A DNA stretch of 64,000 nucleotides, from NCBI RefSeq assembly GCF_050003625.1, contig NC_134397.1, positions 73,263,551 through 73,327,550 on the forward strand. The letters run 5' to 3'. This stretch comes from Haematobia irritans. Its lineage: Eukaryota > Arthropoda > Insecta > Diptera > Muscidae. This document shows, piece after piece, positions 1 through 13,200 of the stretch. The position numbers were made by a program, and so were the translations under genes. The first letter of the stretch is position 1; the number at the start of each line of letters is the position of its first letter. A model generated the notes under the pieces. The model saw only the letters and a program-made list of their open reading frames with translations. It was not told the DNA's origin and searched no databases.

Positions 1-3000
1 GGCCGCTTAGTTTAGGAGATATGGCCAAAAGAAGTTTTTCATATAAAAATTTCAGTTTTTGTAGGATTTGGGTGGATTTTTCGATTTTTTGGGGGAGTTC
101 ACGAATTGTCGTCCTTTTCGCTCTAGGACGCTTAGTTTAGGAGATATGACCAAAGGAAGTTTTTCATATAAAAATTTCAATTTTTTTAGAATTTGGGTGG
201 ATTTTTCGATTTTTTGGGGGTGGTCACGAATTATCGCCCTTTTCGCTCTAGGACGCTTAGTTTAGGAGATATGGCCAAAAGAAGTTTTTCATATAAAAAT
301 TTCAATTTTTTTAGGATTGGGTGGATTTTTCGATTTTTTGAGGGTGGTCACGAATTATCGTCCTTTCCGCTCTAGGACGCTTAGTTTAGGAGATATGGCC
401 AAAAGAAGTTTTTCATATAAAAATTCCATTTTTTTTAGGATTTGGGTGGATTTTTCGATTTTTCGGGGGTGGTCACGAATTATCGTCCTTTTCGCTCTAG
501 GACGCTTAGTTTAGGAGATATGACCAAAAGAAGTTTTTCATATAAAAATTTCACTTTTTTTAGGATTTGGGTGGATTTTTCGATTTTTTGGGGGAGTTCA
601 CGAATTATCGTCCTTTTCGCTCTAGGACGCTTAGTTTAGGAGATATGACCAAAGGAAGTTTTTCATATAAAAATTTCAATTTTTTTAGAATTTGGGTGGA
701 TTTTTCGATTTTTTGGGGGTGGTCACGAATTATCGCCCTTTTCGCTCTAGGACGCTTAGTTTAGGAGATATGGCCAAAAGAAGTTTTTCATATAAAAATT
801 TGAATTTTTTTAGGATTTGGGTGGATTTTTCGATTTTTTGAGGGTGGTCACGAATTAAAGCCCTTTTCGCTCTAGGACGCTTAGTTTAGGAGATATGACC
901 AAAAGAAGTTTTTCATATAAAAATTTGAATTTTTTTAGGATTTGGGTGGATTTTTCGATTTTTTGAGGGTGGTCACGAATTAAAGCCCTTTTCGCTCTAG
1001 GACGCTTAGTTTAGGAGATATGGCCAAAAGAAGTTTTTCATATAAAAATTTCAATTTTTTTAGGATTTGGGTGGATTTTTCGATTTTTTGAGGGTGGGCA
1101 CGAATTATCGTCCTTTTCGCTCTAGGACGCTTAGTTTAGGAGATATGGCCAAAAGAAGTTTTTCATATAAAAATTTCAATTTTTTTAAGGATTTGGGTGG
1201 ATTTTTCGATTTTTTGGGGGTGGTCACGAATTAAAGCCCTTTTCGCTCTAGGCCGCTTAGTTTAGGAGATATGGCCAAAAGAAGTTTTTCATATAAAAAT
1301 TTCAGTTTTTTTAGGATTTGGGTGGATTTTTCGATTTTTTGGGGGAGTTCACGAATTATCGTCCTTTTCGCTCTAGGACGCTTAGTTTAGGAGATATGAC
1401 CAAAGGAAGTTTTTCATATAAAAATTTTAATTTTTTTAGAATTTGGGTGGATTTTTCGATTTTTGGGGGTGGTCACGAATTATCGCCCTTTTCGCTCTAG
1501 GACGCTTAGTTTAGGAGATATGGCCAAAAGAAGTTTTTCATATAAAAATTTCAATTTTTTTAGGATTGGGTGGATTTTTCGATTTTTTGAGGGTGGTCAC
1601 GAATTATCGTCCTTTCCGCTCTAGGACGCTTAGTTTAGGAGATATGGCCAAAAGAAGTTTTTCATATAAAAATTCCATTTTTTTTAGGATTTGGGTGGAT
1701 TTTTCGATTTTTCGGGGGTGGTCACGAATTATCGTCCTTTTCGCTCTAGGACGCTTAGTTTAGGAGATATGACCAAAAGAAGTTTTTCATATAAAAATTT
1801 CACTTTTTTTAGGATTTGGGTGGATTTTTCGATTTTTTGAGGGTGGTGACGAATTAAAGCCCTTTTCGCTCTAGGACGCTTAGTTTAGGAGATATGGCCA
1901 AAAGAAGTTTTTCATATAAAAATTTCAATTTTTTTAGGATTTGGGTGGATTTTTCGATTTTTTGAGGGTGGTCACGAATTAAAGCCCTTTTCGCTCTAGG
2001 ACGCTTAGTTTAGGAGATATGGCCAAAAGAAGTTTTTCATATAAAAATTTCAATTTTTTTAGGATTTGGGTGGATTTTTCGATTTTTTGAGGGTGGGCAC
2101 GAATTATCGTCCTTTTCGCTCTAGGACGCTTAGTTTAGGAGATATGGCCAAAAGAAGTTTTTCATATAAAAATTTCAATTTTTTTTAAGGATTTGGGTGG
2201 ATTTTTCGATTTTTTGGGGGTGGTCACGAATTAAAGCCCTTTTCGCTCTAGGCCGCTTAGTTTAGGAGATATGGCCAAAAGAAGTTTTTCATATAAAAAT
2301 TTCAGTTTTTTTAGGATTTGGGTGGATTTTTCGATTTTTTGGGGGAGTTCACGAATTATCGTCCTTTTCGCTCTAGGACGCTTAGTTTAGGAGATATGAC
2401 CAAAGGAAGTTTTTCATATAAAAATTTCAATTTTTTTAGAATTTGGGTGGATTTTTCGATTTTTTGGGGGTGGTCACGAATTATCGCCCTTTTCGCTCTA
2501 GGACGCTTAGTTTAGGAGATATGGCCAAAAGAAGTTTTTCATATAAAAATTTCAATTTTTTTAGGATTGGGTGGATTTTTCGATTTTTTGAGGGTGGTCA
2601 CGAATTATCGTCCTTTCCGCTCTAGGACGCTTAGTTTAGGAGATATGGCCAAAAGAAGTTTTTCATATAAAAATTCCATTTTTTTAGGATTTGGGTGGAT
2701 TTTTCGATTTTTCGGGGGTGGTCACGAATTATCGTCCTTTTCGCTCTAGGACGCTTAGTTTAGGAGATATGACCAAAAGAAGTTTTTCATATAAAAATTT
2801 CACTTTTTTTAGGATTTGGGTGGATTTTTCGATTTTTTGGGGGAGTTCACGAATTATCGTCCTTTTCGCTCTAGGACGCTTAGTTTAGGAGATATGACCA
2901 AAGGAAGTTTTTCATATAAAAATTTAAATTTTTTTAGAATTTGGGTGGATTTTTCGATTTTTTGGGGGTGGTCACGAATTATCGCCCTTTTCGCTCTAGG

Positions 3001-4140
3001 ACGCTTAGTTTAGGAGATATGGCCAAAAGAAGTTTTTCATATAAAAATTTGAATTTTTTTAGGATTTGGGTGGATTTTTCGATTTTTTGAGGGTGGTCAC
3101 GAATTAAAGCCCTTTTCGCTCTAGGACGCTTAGTTTAGGAGATATGACCAAAAGAAGTTTTTCATATAAAAATTTGAATTTTTTTAGGATTTGGGTGGAT
3201 TTTTCGATTTTTTGAGGGTGGTCACGAATTAAAGCCCTTTTCGCTCTAGGACGCTTAGTTTAGGAGATATGGCCAAAAGAAGTTTTTCATATAAAAATTT
3301 CAATTTTTTTAGGATTTGGGTGGATTTTTCGATTTTTTGAGGGTGGGCACGAATTATCGTCCTTTTCGCTCTAGGACGCTTAGTTTAGGAGATATGGCCA
3401 AAAGAAGTTTTTCATATAAAAATTTCAATTTTTTTAAGGATTTGGGTGGATTTTTCGATTTTTTGGGGGTGGTCACGAATTAAAGCCCTTTTCGCTCTAG
3501 GCCGCTTAGTTTAGGAGATATGGCCAAAAGAAGTTTTTCATATAAAAATTTCAGTTTTTTTAGGATTTGGGTGGATTTTTCGATTTTTTGGGGGAGTTCA
3601 CGAATTATCGTCCTTTTCGCTCTAGGACGCTTAGTTTAGGAGATATGACCAAAGGAAGTTTTTCATATAAAAATTTTAATTTTTTTAGAATTTGGGTGGA
3701 TTTTTCGATTTTTGGGGGTGGTCACGAATTATCGCCCTTTTCGCTCTAGGACGCTTAGTTTAGGAGATATGGCCAAAAGAAGTTTTTCATATAAAAATTT
3801 GAATTTTTTTAGGATTTGGGTGGATTTTTCGATTTTTTGAGGGTGGTCACGAATTATCGTCCTTTCCGCTCTAGGACGCTTAGTTTAGGAGATATGGCCA
3901 AAAGAAGTTTTTCATATAAAAATTCCATTTTTTTTAGGATTTGGGTGGATTTTTCGATTTTTCGGGGGTGGTCACGAATTATCGTCCTTTTCGCTCTAGG
4001 ACGCTTAGTTTAGGAGATATGACCAAAAGAAGTTTTTCATATAAAAATTTCACTTTTTTTAGGATTTGGGTGGATTTTTCGATTTTTTGAGGGTGGTGAC
4101 GAATTAAAGCCCTTTTCGCTCTAGGACGCTTAGTTTAGGA
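1..4140. repeat. 18-monomer HOR (about 2250 bp), built as 10-mer plus 8-mer
   Basis: Most monomers read CTAGGACGCTTAG, but a rare CTAGGCCGCTTAG form occurs at 1, 1251, 2251 and 3500. The spacings are 1250, 1000 and 1249 bp, i.e. 10, 8 and 10 monomers. Monomer variants also match at an offset of 2249-2250 bp (68 with 2318, 567 with 2816, 1318 with 3567, 1566 with 3816). The match stops near 1860/4110-4140. The block is therefore nearly two copies of a composite 18-mer. Confidence 0.85.
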
Positions 4141-4254
4141 GATATGGCCAAAAGAAGTTTTTCATATAAAAATTTCAATTTTTTTAAGGATTTGGGTGGA
4201 TTTTTCGATTTTTTGGGGGTGGTCACGAATTAAAGCCCTTTTCGCTCTAGGACG

Positions 4255-7200
4255 CTTAGTTTAGGAGATATGGCCAAAAGAAGTTTTTCATATAAAAATT
4301 TCAATTTTTTTATGATTTGGGTGGATTTTTTTAAGTGGTCACGAATTATCGTCCTTTTCGCTCTAGGACGCTTAGTTTAGGAGATATGACCAAAAGAAGT
4401 TTTTCAAATAAAAATTTCAATTTTTTTAGGATTTGGGTGGATTTTTCGATTTTGTGACGCTTAGTTTAGAAGATATGACCAAAAGAAGTTTTTCATATAA
4501 AAATTTCAATTTTTTTAGGATTTGGGTGGATTTTTCGATTTTTTGGGGGTGGTCACGAATTAAAGCCCTTTTCGCTCTAGGACGCTTAGTTTAGGAGATA
4601 TGGCCAAAAGAAGTTTTTCATATAAAAATTTCAGTTTTTTTAGGATTTGGGTGGATTTTTCGATTTTTTGAGGGTGGTCACGAATTATCGTCCTTTTTGC
4701 TCTAGGACGCTTAGTTTAGGAGATATGACCAAAGGAAGTTTTTCATATAAAAATTTCAATTTTTTTAGAATTTGGGTGGATTTTTCGATTTTTTGGGGGT
4801 GGTCACGAATTATCGCCCTTTTCGCTCTAGGACGCTTAGTTTAGGAGATATGGCCAAAAGAAGTTTTTCATATAAAAATTTCAATATTCTTAGGATTTGG
4901 GTGGATTTTTCGATTTTTTGAGGGTGGTCACGAATTATCGTCCTTTTCGCTCTAGGACGCTTAGTTTAGGAGATATGACCAAAGGAAGTTTTTCATATAA
5001 AATTTTCAATTTTTTTTAGGATTTGGGTGGATTTTTCGATTTTTTGGGGGAGTTCACGAATTATCGTCCTTTTCGCTCTAGGACGCTTAGTTTAGGAGAT
5101 ATGACCAAAAGAAGTTTTTCATATAAAAATTTCAATTTTTTTACAATTTGGGTGGATTTTTCGATTTTTTGAGGGTGGTCACGAATTATCGTCCTTTCCG
5201 CTCTAGGACGCTTAGTTTAGGAGATATGGCCAAAAGAAGTTTTTCATATAAAAATTTCAATTTTTTTAGGATTTGGGTGGATTTTTCGATTTTTTGAGGG
5301 TGGTGACGAATTAAAGCCCTTTTCGCTCTAGGACGCTTAGTTTAGGAGATATGGCCAAAAGAAGTTTTTCATATAAAAATTTCAATTTTTTTAAGGATTT
5401 GGGTGGATTTTTCGATTTTTTGGGGGTGGTCACGAATTAAAGCCCTTTTCGCTCTAGGACGCTTAGTTTAGGAGATATGACCAAAAGAAGTTTTTCATAT
5501 AAAAATTTAAATTTTTTTAGGATTTGGGTGGATTTTTCGATTTTTGAGGGTGGTGACGAATTAAAGCCCTTTTCGCTCTAGGACGCTTAGTTTAGGAGAT
5601 ATGGCCAAAAGAAGTTTTTCATATAAAAATTTCAATTTTTAGGATTTGGGTGGATTTTTCGATTTTTTGGGGGGTGGTCACGAATTATCGTCCTTTTCGC
5701 TCTAGGACGCTTAGTTTAGGAGATATGACCAAAAGAAGTTTTTCATATAAAAATTTCAATTTTTTTTAGGATTGGGTGGATTTTTCGATTTTTTGAGGGT
5801 GGTTACGAATTATCGTCCTTTTCGCTCTAGGACGCTTAGTTTAGGAGATATGGCCAAAAGAAGTTTTTCATATAAAAATTTCAATTTTTTTAGGATTGGG
5901 TGGATTTTTCGATTTTTTGAGGGTGGTCACGAATTATCGTCCTTTCCGCTCTAGGACGCTTAGTTTAGGAGATATGGCCAAAAGAAGTTTTTCATATAAA
6001 AATTTCAATTTTTTTAGGATTTGGGTGGATTTTTCGATTTTTTGAGGGTGGTGACGAATTAAAGCCCTTTTCGCTCTAGGACGCTTAGTTTAGGAGATAT
6101 GGCCAAAAGAAGTTTTTCATATAAAAATTTCAATTTTTTTAAGGATTTGGGTGGATTTTTCGATTTTGTGGGGGTGGTCACGAATTAAAGCCCTTTTCGC
6201 TCTAGGACGCTTAGTTTAGGAGATATGACCAAAAGAAGTTTTTCATATAAAAATTTCACTTTTTTTAGGATTTGGGTGGATTTTTCGATTTTTTGAGGGT
6301 GGTGACGAATTAAAGCCCTTTTCGCTCTAGGACGCTTAGTTTAGGAGATATGGCCAAAAGAAGTTTTTCATATAAAAATTTCAATTTTTTTAAGGATTTG
6401 GGTGGATTTTTCGATTTTTTGGGGGTGGTCACGAATTAAAGCCCTTTTCGCTCTAGGACGCTTAGTTTAGGAGATATGGCCAAAAGAAGTTTTTCATATA
6501 AAAATTTCAATTTTTTTTAGGATTTGGGTGGATTTTTCGATTTTTTGAGGGTGGTCACGAATTAAAGCCCTTTTCGCTCTAGGACGCTTAGTTTAGGAGA
6601 TATGGCCAAAAGAAGTTTTTCATATAAAAATTTCAATTTTTTTAGGATTTGGGTGGATTTTTTTAAGTGGTCACGAATTATCGTCCTTTTCGCTCTAGGA
6701 CGCTTAGTTTAGGAGATATGACCAAAAGAAGTTTTTCAAATAAAAATTTCAATTTTTTTAGGATTTGGGTGGATTTTTCGATTTTGTGACGCTTAGTTTA
6801 GAAGATATGACCAAAAGAAGTTTTTCATATAAAAATTTCAATTTTTTTAGGATTTGGGTGGATTTTTCGATTTTTTGGGGGTGGTCACGAATTAAAGCCC
6901 TTTTCGCTCTAGGACGCTTAGTTTAGGAGATATGGCCAAAAGAAGTTTTTCATATAAAAATTTCAGTTTTTTTAGGATTTGGGTGGATTTTTCGATTTTT
7001 TGAGGGTGGTCACGAATTATCGTCCTTTTTGCTCTAGGACGCTTAGTTTAGGAGATATTACCAAAGGAAGTTTTTCATATAAAAATTTCAATTTTTTTAG
7101 AATTTGGGTGGATTTTTCGATTTTTTGGGGGTGGTCACGAATTATCGCCCTTTTCGCTCTAGGACGCTTAGTTTAGGAGATATGGCCAAAAGAAGTTTTT

Positions 7201-8287
7201 CATATAAAAATTTCAATATTCTTAGGATTTGGGTGGATTTTTCGATTTTTTGAGGGTGGTCACGAATTATCGTCCTTTTCGCTCTAGGACGCTTAGTTTA
7301 GGAGATATGACCAAAGGAAGTTTTTCATATAAAAATTTCAATTTTTTTTAGGATTTGGGTGGATTTTTCGATTTTTTGGGGGAGTTCACGAATTATCGTC
7401 CTTTTCGCTCTAGGACGCTTAGTTTAGGAGATATGACCAAAAGAAGTTTTTCATATAAAAATTTCAATTTTTTTAGAATTTGGGTGGATTTTTCGATTTT
7501 TTGAGGGTGGTCACGAATTATCGTCCTTTCCGCTCTAGGACGCTTAGTTTAGGAGATATGGCCAAAAGAAGTTTTTCATATAAAAATTTCAATTTTTTTA
7601 GGATTTGGGTGGATTTTTCGATTTTTTGAGGGTGGTCACGAATTAAAGCCCTTTTCGCTCTAGGACGCTTAGTTTAGGAGATATGGCCAAAAGAAGTTTT
7701 TCATATAAAATTTCAATTTTTTTAAGGATTTGGGTGGATTTTTCGATTTTTTGGGGGTGGTCACGAATTAAAGCCCTTTTCGCTCTAGGACGCTTAGTTT
7801 AGGAGATATGACCAAAAGAAGTTTTTCATATAAAAATTTCAATTTTTTTAGGATTTGGGTGGATTTTTCGATTTTTTGAGGGTGGTGACGAATTAAAGCC
7901 CTTTTCGCTCTAGGACGCTTAGTTTAGGAGATATGGCCAAAAGAAGCTTTTCATATAAAAATTTCAATTTTTAGGATTTGGGTGGATTTTTCGATTTTTT
8001 GGGGGGTGGTCACGAATTATCGTCCTTTTCGCTCTAGGACGCTTAGTTTAGGAGATATGACCAAAAGAAGTTTTTCATATAAAAATTTCAATTTTTTTTA
8101 GGATTGGGTGGATTTTTCGATTTTTTGAGGGTGGTTACGAATTATCGTCCTTTTCGCTCTAGGACGCTTAGTTTAGGAGATATGGCCAAAAGAAGTTTTT
8201 CATATAAAAATTTCAATTTTTTTAGGATTGGGTGGATTTTTCGATTTTTTGAGGGTGGTCACGAATTATCGTCCTTTTCGCTCTAGG
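4255..8287. repeat. 2332-bp HOR, two copies, with a third copy near 11.7-14.1 kb
   Basis: Segment 4260-5955 matches 6592-8287 at an offset of 2332 bp, including shortened monomers at 4454/6786 and the rare CTTTTTGCTC variant near 4696/7028. A longer stretch, about 4255-6710, reappears at 11665-14115 (offset 7405 bp) with the same rare variants, such as CGATTTTGTGGGGG at about 6163/13568 and the TTTTTTTAAGTGGTCACG short monomer. Boundaries were placed by eye, to within about one monomer. Confidence 0.8.
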
Positions 8288-10230
8288 ACGCTTAGTTTAG
8301 GAGATATGACCAAAAGAAGTTTTTCAAATAAAAATTTCAATTTTTTTAGGATTTGGGTGGATTTTTCGATTTTGTGACGCTTAGTTTAGAATATATGACC
8401 AAAAGAAGTTTTTCATATAAAAATTTAAATTTTTTTTAGGATTTGGGTGGATTTTTCGATTTTTTGGGGGTGGTCACGAATTATCGCCCTTTTCGCTCTA
8501 GGACGCTTAGTTTAGGAGATATGGCCAAAAGAAGTTTTTCATATAAAAATTTCAATTTTTTTAGGATTTCGGTGGATTTTTCGATTTTTTGGGGGTGGTC
8601 ACGAATTATCGCCCTTTTCGCTCTAGGACGCTTAGTTTAGGAGATATGGCCAAAAGAAGTTTTTCATATAAAAATTTCAATTTTTTTTAGGATTTGGGTG
8701 GATTTTTCGATTTTTTGAGGGTGGTCACGAATTAAAGCCCTTTTCGCTCTAGGACGCTTAGTTTAGGAGATATGACCAAAGGAAGTTTTTCATATAAAAA
8801 TTTCAATTTTTTTTAGGATTTGGGTGGATTTTTCGATTTTTTGGGGGAGTTCACGAATTATCGTCCTTTTCGCTCTAGGACGCTTAGTTTAGGAGATATG
8901 ACCAAAAGAAGTTTTTCATATAAAAATTTCAATTTTTTTAGAATTTGGGTGGATTTTTCGATTTTTTGAGGGTGGTCACGAATTATCGTCCTTTCCGCTC
9001 TAGGACGCTTAGTTTAGGAGATATGGCCAAAAGAAGTTTTTCATATAAAAATTTCAATTTTTTTAGGATTTGGGTGGATTTTTCGATTTTTTGAGGGTGG
9101 TCACGAATTAAAGCCCTTTTCGCTCTAGGACGCTTAGTTTAGGAGATATGGCCAAAAGAAGTTTTTCATATAAAATTTCAATTTTTTTAAGGATTTGGGT
9201 GGATTTTTCGATTTTTTGGGGGTGGTCACGAATTAAAGCCCTTTTCGCTCTAGGACGCTTAGTTTAGGAGATATGACCAAAAGAAGTTTTTCATATAAAA
9301 ATTTCAATTTTTTTAGGATTTGGGTGGATTTTTCGATTTTTTGAGGGTGGTGACGAATTAAAGCCCTTTTCGCTCTAGGACGCTTAGTTTAGGAGATATG
9401 GCCAAAAGAAGCTTTTCATATAAAAATTTCAATTTTTAGGATTTGGGTGGATTTTTCGATTTTTTGGGGGGTGGTCACGAATTATCGTCCTTTTCGCTCT
9501 AGGACGCTTAGTTTAGGAGATATGACCAAAAGAAGTTTTTCATATAAAAATTTCAATTTTTTTTAGGATTGGGTGGATTTTTCGATTTTTTGAGGGTGGT
9601 TACGAATTATCGTCCTTTTCGCTCTAGGACGCTTAGTTTAGGAGATATGGCCAAAAGAAGTTTTTCATATAAAAATTTCAATTTTTTTAGGATTGGGTGG
9701 ATTTTTCGATTTTTTGAGGGTGGTCACGAATTATCGTCCTTTTCGCTCTAGGACGCTTAGTTTAGGAGATATGACCAAAAGAAGTTTTTCAAATAAAAAT
9801 TTCAATTTTTTTAGGATTTGGGTGGATTTTTCGATTTTGTGACGCTTAGTTTAGAATATATGACCAAAAGAAGTTTTTCATATAAAAATTTAAATTTTTT
9901 TTAGGATTTGGGTGGATTTTTCGATTTTTTGGGGGTGGTCACGAATTATCGCCCTTTTCGCTCTAGGACGCTTAGTTTAGGAGATATGGCCAAAAGAAGT
10001 TTTTCATATAAAAATTTCAATTTTTTTAGGATTTCGGTGGATTTTTCGATTTTTTGGGGGTGGTCACGAATTATCGCCCTTTTCGCTCTAGGACGCTTAG
10101 TTTAGGAGATATGGCCAAAAGAAGTTTTTCATATAAAAATTTCAATTTTTTTTAGGATTTGGGTGGATTTTTCGATTTTTTGAGGGTGGTCACGAATTAA
10201 AGCCCTTTTCGCTCTAGGACGCTTAGTTTA
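7300..10230. repeat. 1465-bp HOR, two tandem copies
   Basis: Positions 7300-8765 and 8765-10230 match monomer by monomer at an offset of 1465 bp (8104 with 9569, 8443 with 9908, short monomers at 8374 and 9839). Both start at a GACCAAAGGAAG variant monomer. A further copy begins near 14115. Confidence 0.8.
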
Positions 10231-13200
10231 GGAGATATGACCAAAAGAAGTTTTTCATATAAAAATTTCAATTTTTTTAGGATTTGGGTGGATTTTTCGA
10301 TTTTTTGAGGGTGGTGACGAATTAAAGCCCTTTTCGCTCTAGGACGCTTAGTTTAGGAGATATGGCCAAAAGAAGTTTTTCATATAAAAATTTCTATTTT
10401 TTTAAGGATTTGGGTGGATTTTTCGATTTTTTGGGGGTGGTCACGAATTAAAGCTCTAGGACGCTTAGTTTAGGATTTGGGTGGATTTTTCGATTTTTTG
10501 AGGGTGGTCACGAATTATCGTCCTTTCCGCTCTAGGACGCTTAGTTTAGGAGATATGGCCAAAAGAAGTTTTTCATATAAAAATTTCAATTTTTTTAGGA
10601 TTTGGGTGGATTTTTCGATTTTTTGAGGGTGGTTACGAATTATCGTCCTTTTCGCTCTAGGACGCTTAGTTTAGGAGATATGGCCAAAAGAAGTTTTTCA
10701 TATAAAAATTTCAATTTTTTTAGGATTTGGGTGGATTTTTCGATTTTTTGAGGGTGGTGACGAATTAAAGCCCTTTTCGCTCTAGGACGCTTAGTTTAGG
10801 AGATATGGCCAAAAGAAGTTTTTCATATAAAAATTTCAATTTTTTTAGGATTTGGGTGGATTTTTCGATTTTTTGAGGGTGGTTACGAATTATCGTCCTT
10901 TTCGCTCTAGGACGCTTAGTTTAGGAGATATGGCCAAAAGAAGTTTTTCATATAAAAATTTGAATTTTTTTAGGATTTGGGTGGATTTTTCGATTTTTTG
11001 AGGGTGGTCACGAATTATCGTCCTTTTCGCTCTAGGACGCTTAGTTTAGGAGATATGGCCAAAAGAAGTTTTTCATATAAAAATTTAAATTTTTTTAGGA
11101 TTTGGGTGGATTTTTCGATTTTTCGGGGGTGGTCACGAATTATCGTGCTTTTCGCTCTAGGACGCTTAGTTTAGGAGATATGACCAAAAGAAGTTTTTCA
11201 TATAAAAATTTCAATTTTTTTAGGATTGGGTGCATTTTTCGAGTTTTTGAGGGTGGTTACGAATTATCGTCCTTTTCGCTCTAGGACGCTTAGTTTAGAA
11301 GATATGGCCAAAAGAAGTTTTTCATATAAAAATTTCAATTTTTAGGATTTGGGTGGATTTTTCGATTTTTTGGGGGGTGGTCACGAATTATCGTCCTTTT
11401 CGCTCTAGGACGCTTAGTTTAGGAGATATGACCAAAAGAAGTTTTTCATATAAAAATTTCAATTTTTTTAGGATGGGTGGATTTTTCGATTTTTTGAGGG
11501 TGGTTACGAATTATCGTCCTTTTCGCTCTAGGACGCTTAGTTTAGGAGATATGGCCAAAAGAAGTTTTTCATATAAAAATTTCAATTTTTTTAGGATTGG
11601 GTGGATTTTTCGATTTTTTGAGGGTGGTCACGAATTATCGTCCTTTCCGCTCTAGGACGCTTAGTTTAGGAGATATGGCCAAAAGAAGTTTTTCATATAA
11701 AAATTTCAATTTTTTTATGATTTGGGTGGATTTTTTTAAGTGGTCACGAATTATCGTCCTTTTCGCTCTAGGACGCTTAGTTTAGGAGATATGACCAAAA
11801 GAAGTTTTTCAAATAAAAATTTCAATTTTTTTAGGATTTGGGTGGATTTTTCGATTTTGTGACGCTTAGTTTAGAAGATATGACCAAAAGAAGTTTTTCA
11901 TATAAAAATTTCAATTTTTTTAGGATTTGGGTGGATTTTTCGATTTTTTGGGGGTGGTCACGAATTAAAGCCCTTTTCGCTCTAGGACGCTTAGTTTAGG
12001 AGATATGGCCAAAAGAAGTTTTTCATATAAAAATTTCAGTTTTTTTAGGATTTGGGTGGATTTTTCGATTTTTTGAGGGTGGTCACGAATTATCGTCCTT
12101 TTTGCTCTAGGACGCTTAGTTTAGGAGATATGACCAAAGGAAGTTTTTCATATAAAAATTTCAATTTTTTTAGAATTTGGGTGGATTTTTCGATTTTTTG
12201 GGGGTGGTCACGAATTATCGCCCTTTTCGCTCTAGGACGCTTAGTTTAGGAGATATGGCCAAAAGAAGTTTTTCATATAAAAATTTCAATATTCTTAGGA
12301 TTTGGGTGGATTTTTCGATTTTTTGAGGGTGGTCACGAATTATCGTCCTTTTCGCTCTAGGACGCTTAGTTTAGGAGATATGACCAAAGGAAGTTTTTCA
12401 TATAAAATTTTCAATTTTTTTTAGGATTTGGGTGGATTTTTCGATTTTTTGGGGGAGTTCACGAATTATCGTCCTTTTCGCTCTAGGACGCTTAGTTTAG
12501 GAGATATGACCAAAAGAAGTTTTTCATATAAAAATTTCAATTTTTTTACAATTTGGGTGGATTTTTCGATTTTTTGAGGGTGGTCACGAATTATCGTCCT
12601 TTCCGCTCTAGGACGCTTAGTTTAGGAGATATGGCCAAAAGAAGTTTTTCATATAAAAATTTCAATTTTTTTAGGATTTGGGTGGATTTTTCGATTTTTT
12701 GAGGGTGGTGACGAATTAAAGCCCTTTTCGCTCTAGGACGCTTAGTTTAGGAGATATGGCCAAAAGAAGTTTTTCATATAAAAATTTCAATTTTTTTAAG
12801 GATTTGGGTGGATTTTTCGATTTTTTGGGGGTGGTCACGAATTAAAGCCCTTTTCGCTCTAGGACGCTTAGTTTAGGAGATATGACCAAAAGAAGTTTTT
12901 CATATAAAAATTTCAATTTTTTTAGGATTTGGGTGGATTTTTCGATTTTTGAGGGTGGTGACGAATTAAAGCCCTTTTCGCTCTAGGACGCTTAGTTTAG
13001 GAGATATGGCCAAAAGAAGTTTTTCATATAAAAATTTCAATTTTTAGGATTTGGGTGGATTTTTCGATTTTTTGGGGGGTGGTCACGAATTATCGTCCTT
13101 TTCGCTCTAGGACGCTTAGTTTAGGAGATATGACCAAAAGAAGTTTTTCATATAAAAATTTCAATTTTTTTTAGGATTGGGTGGATTTTTCGATTTTTTG

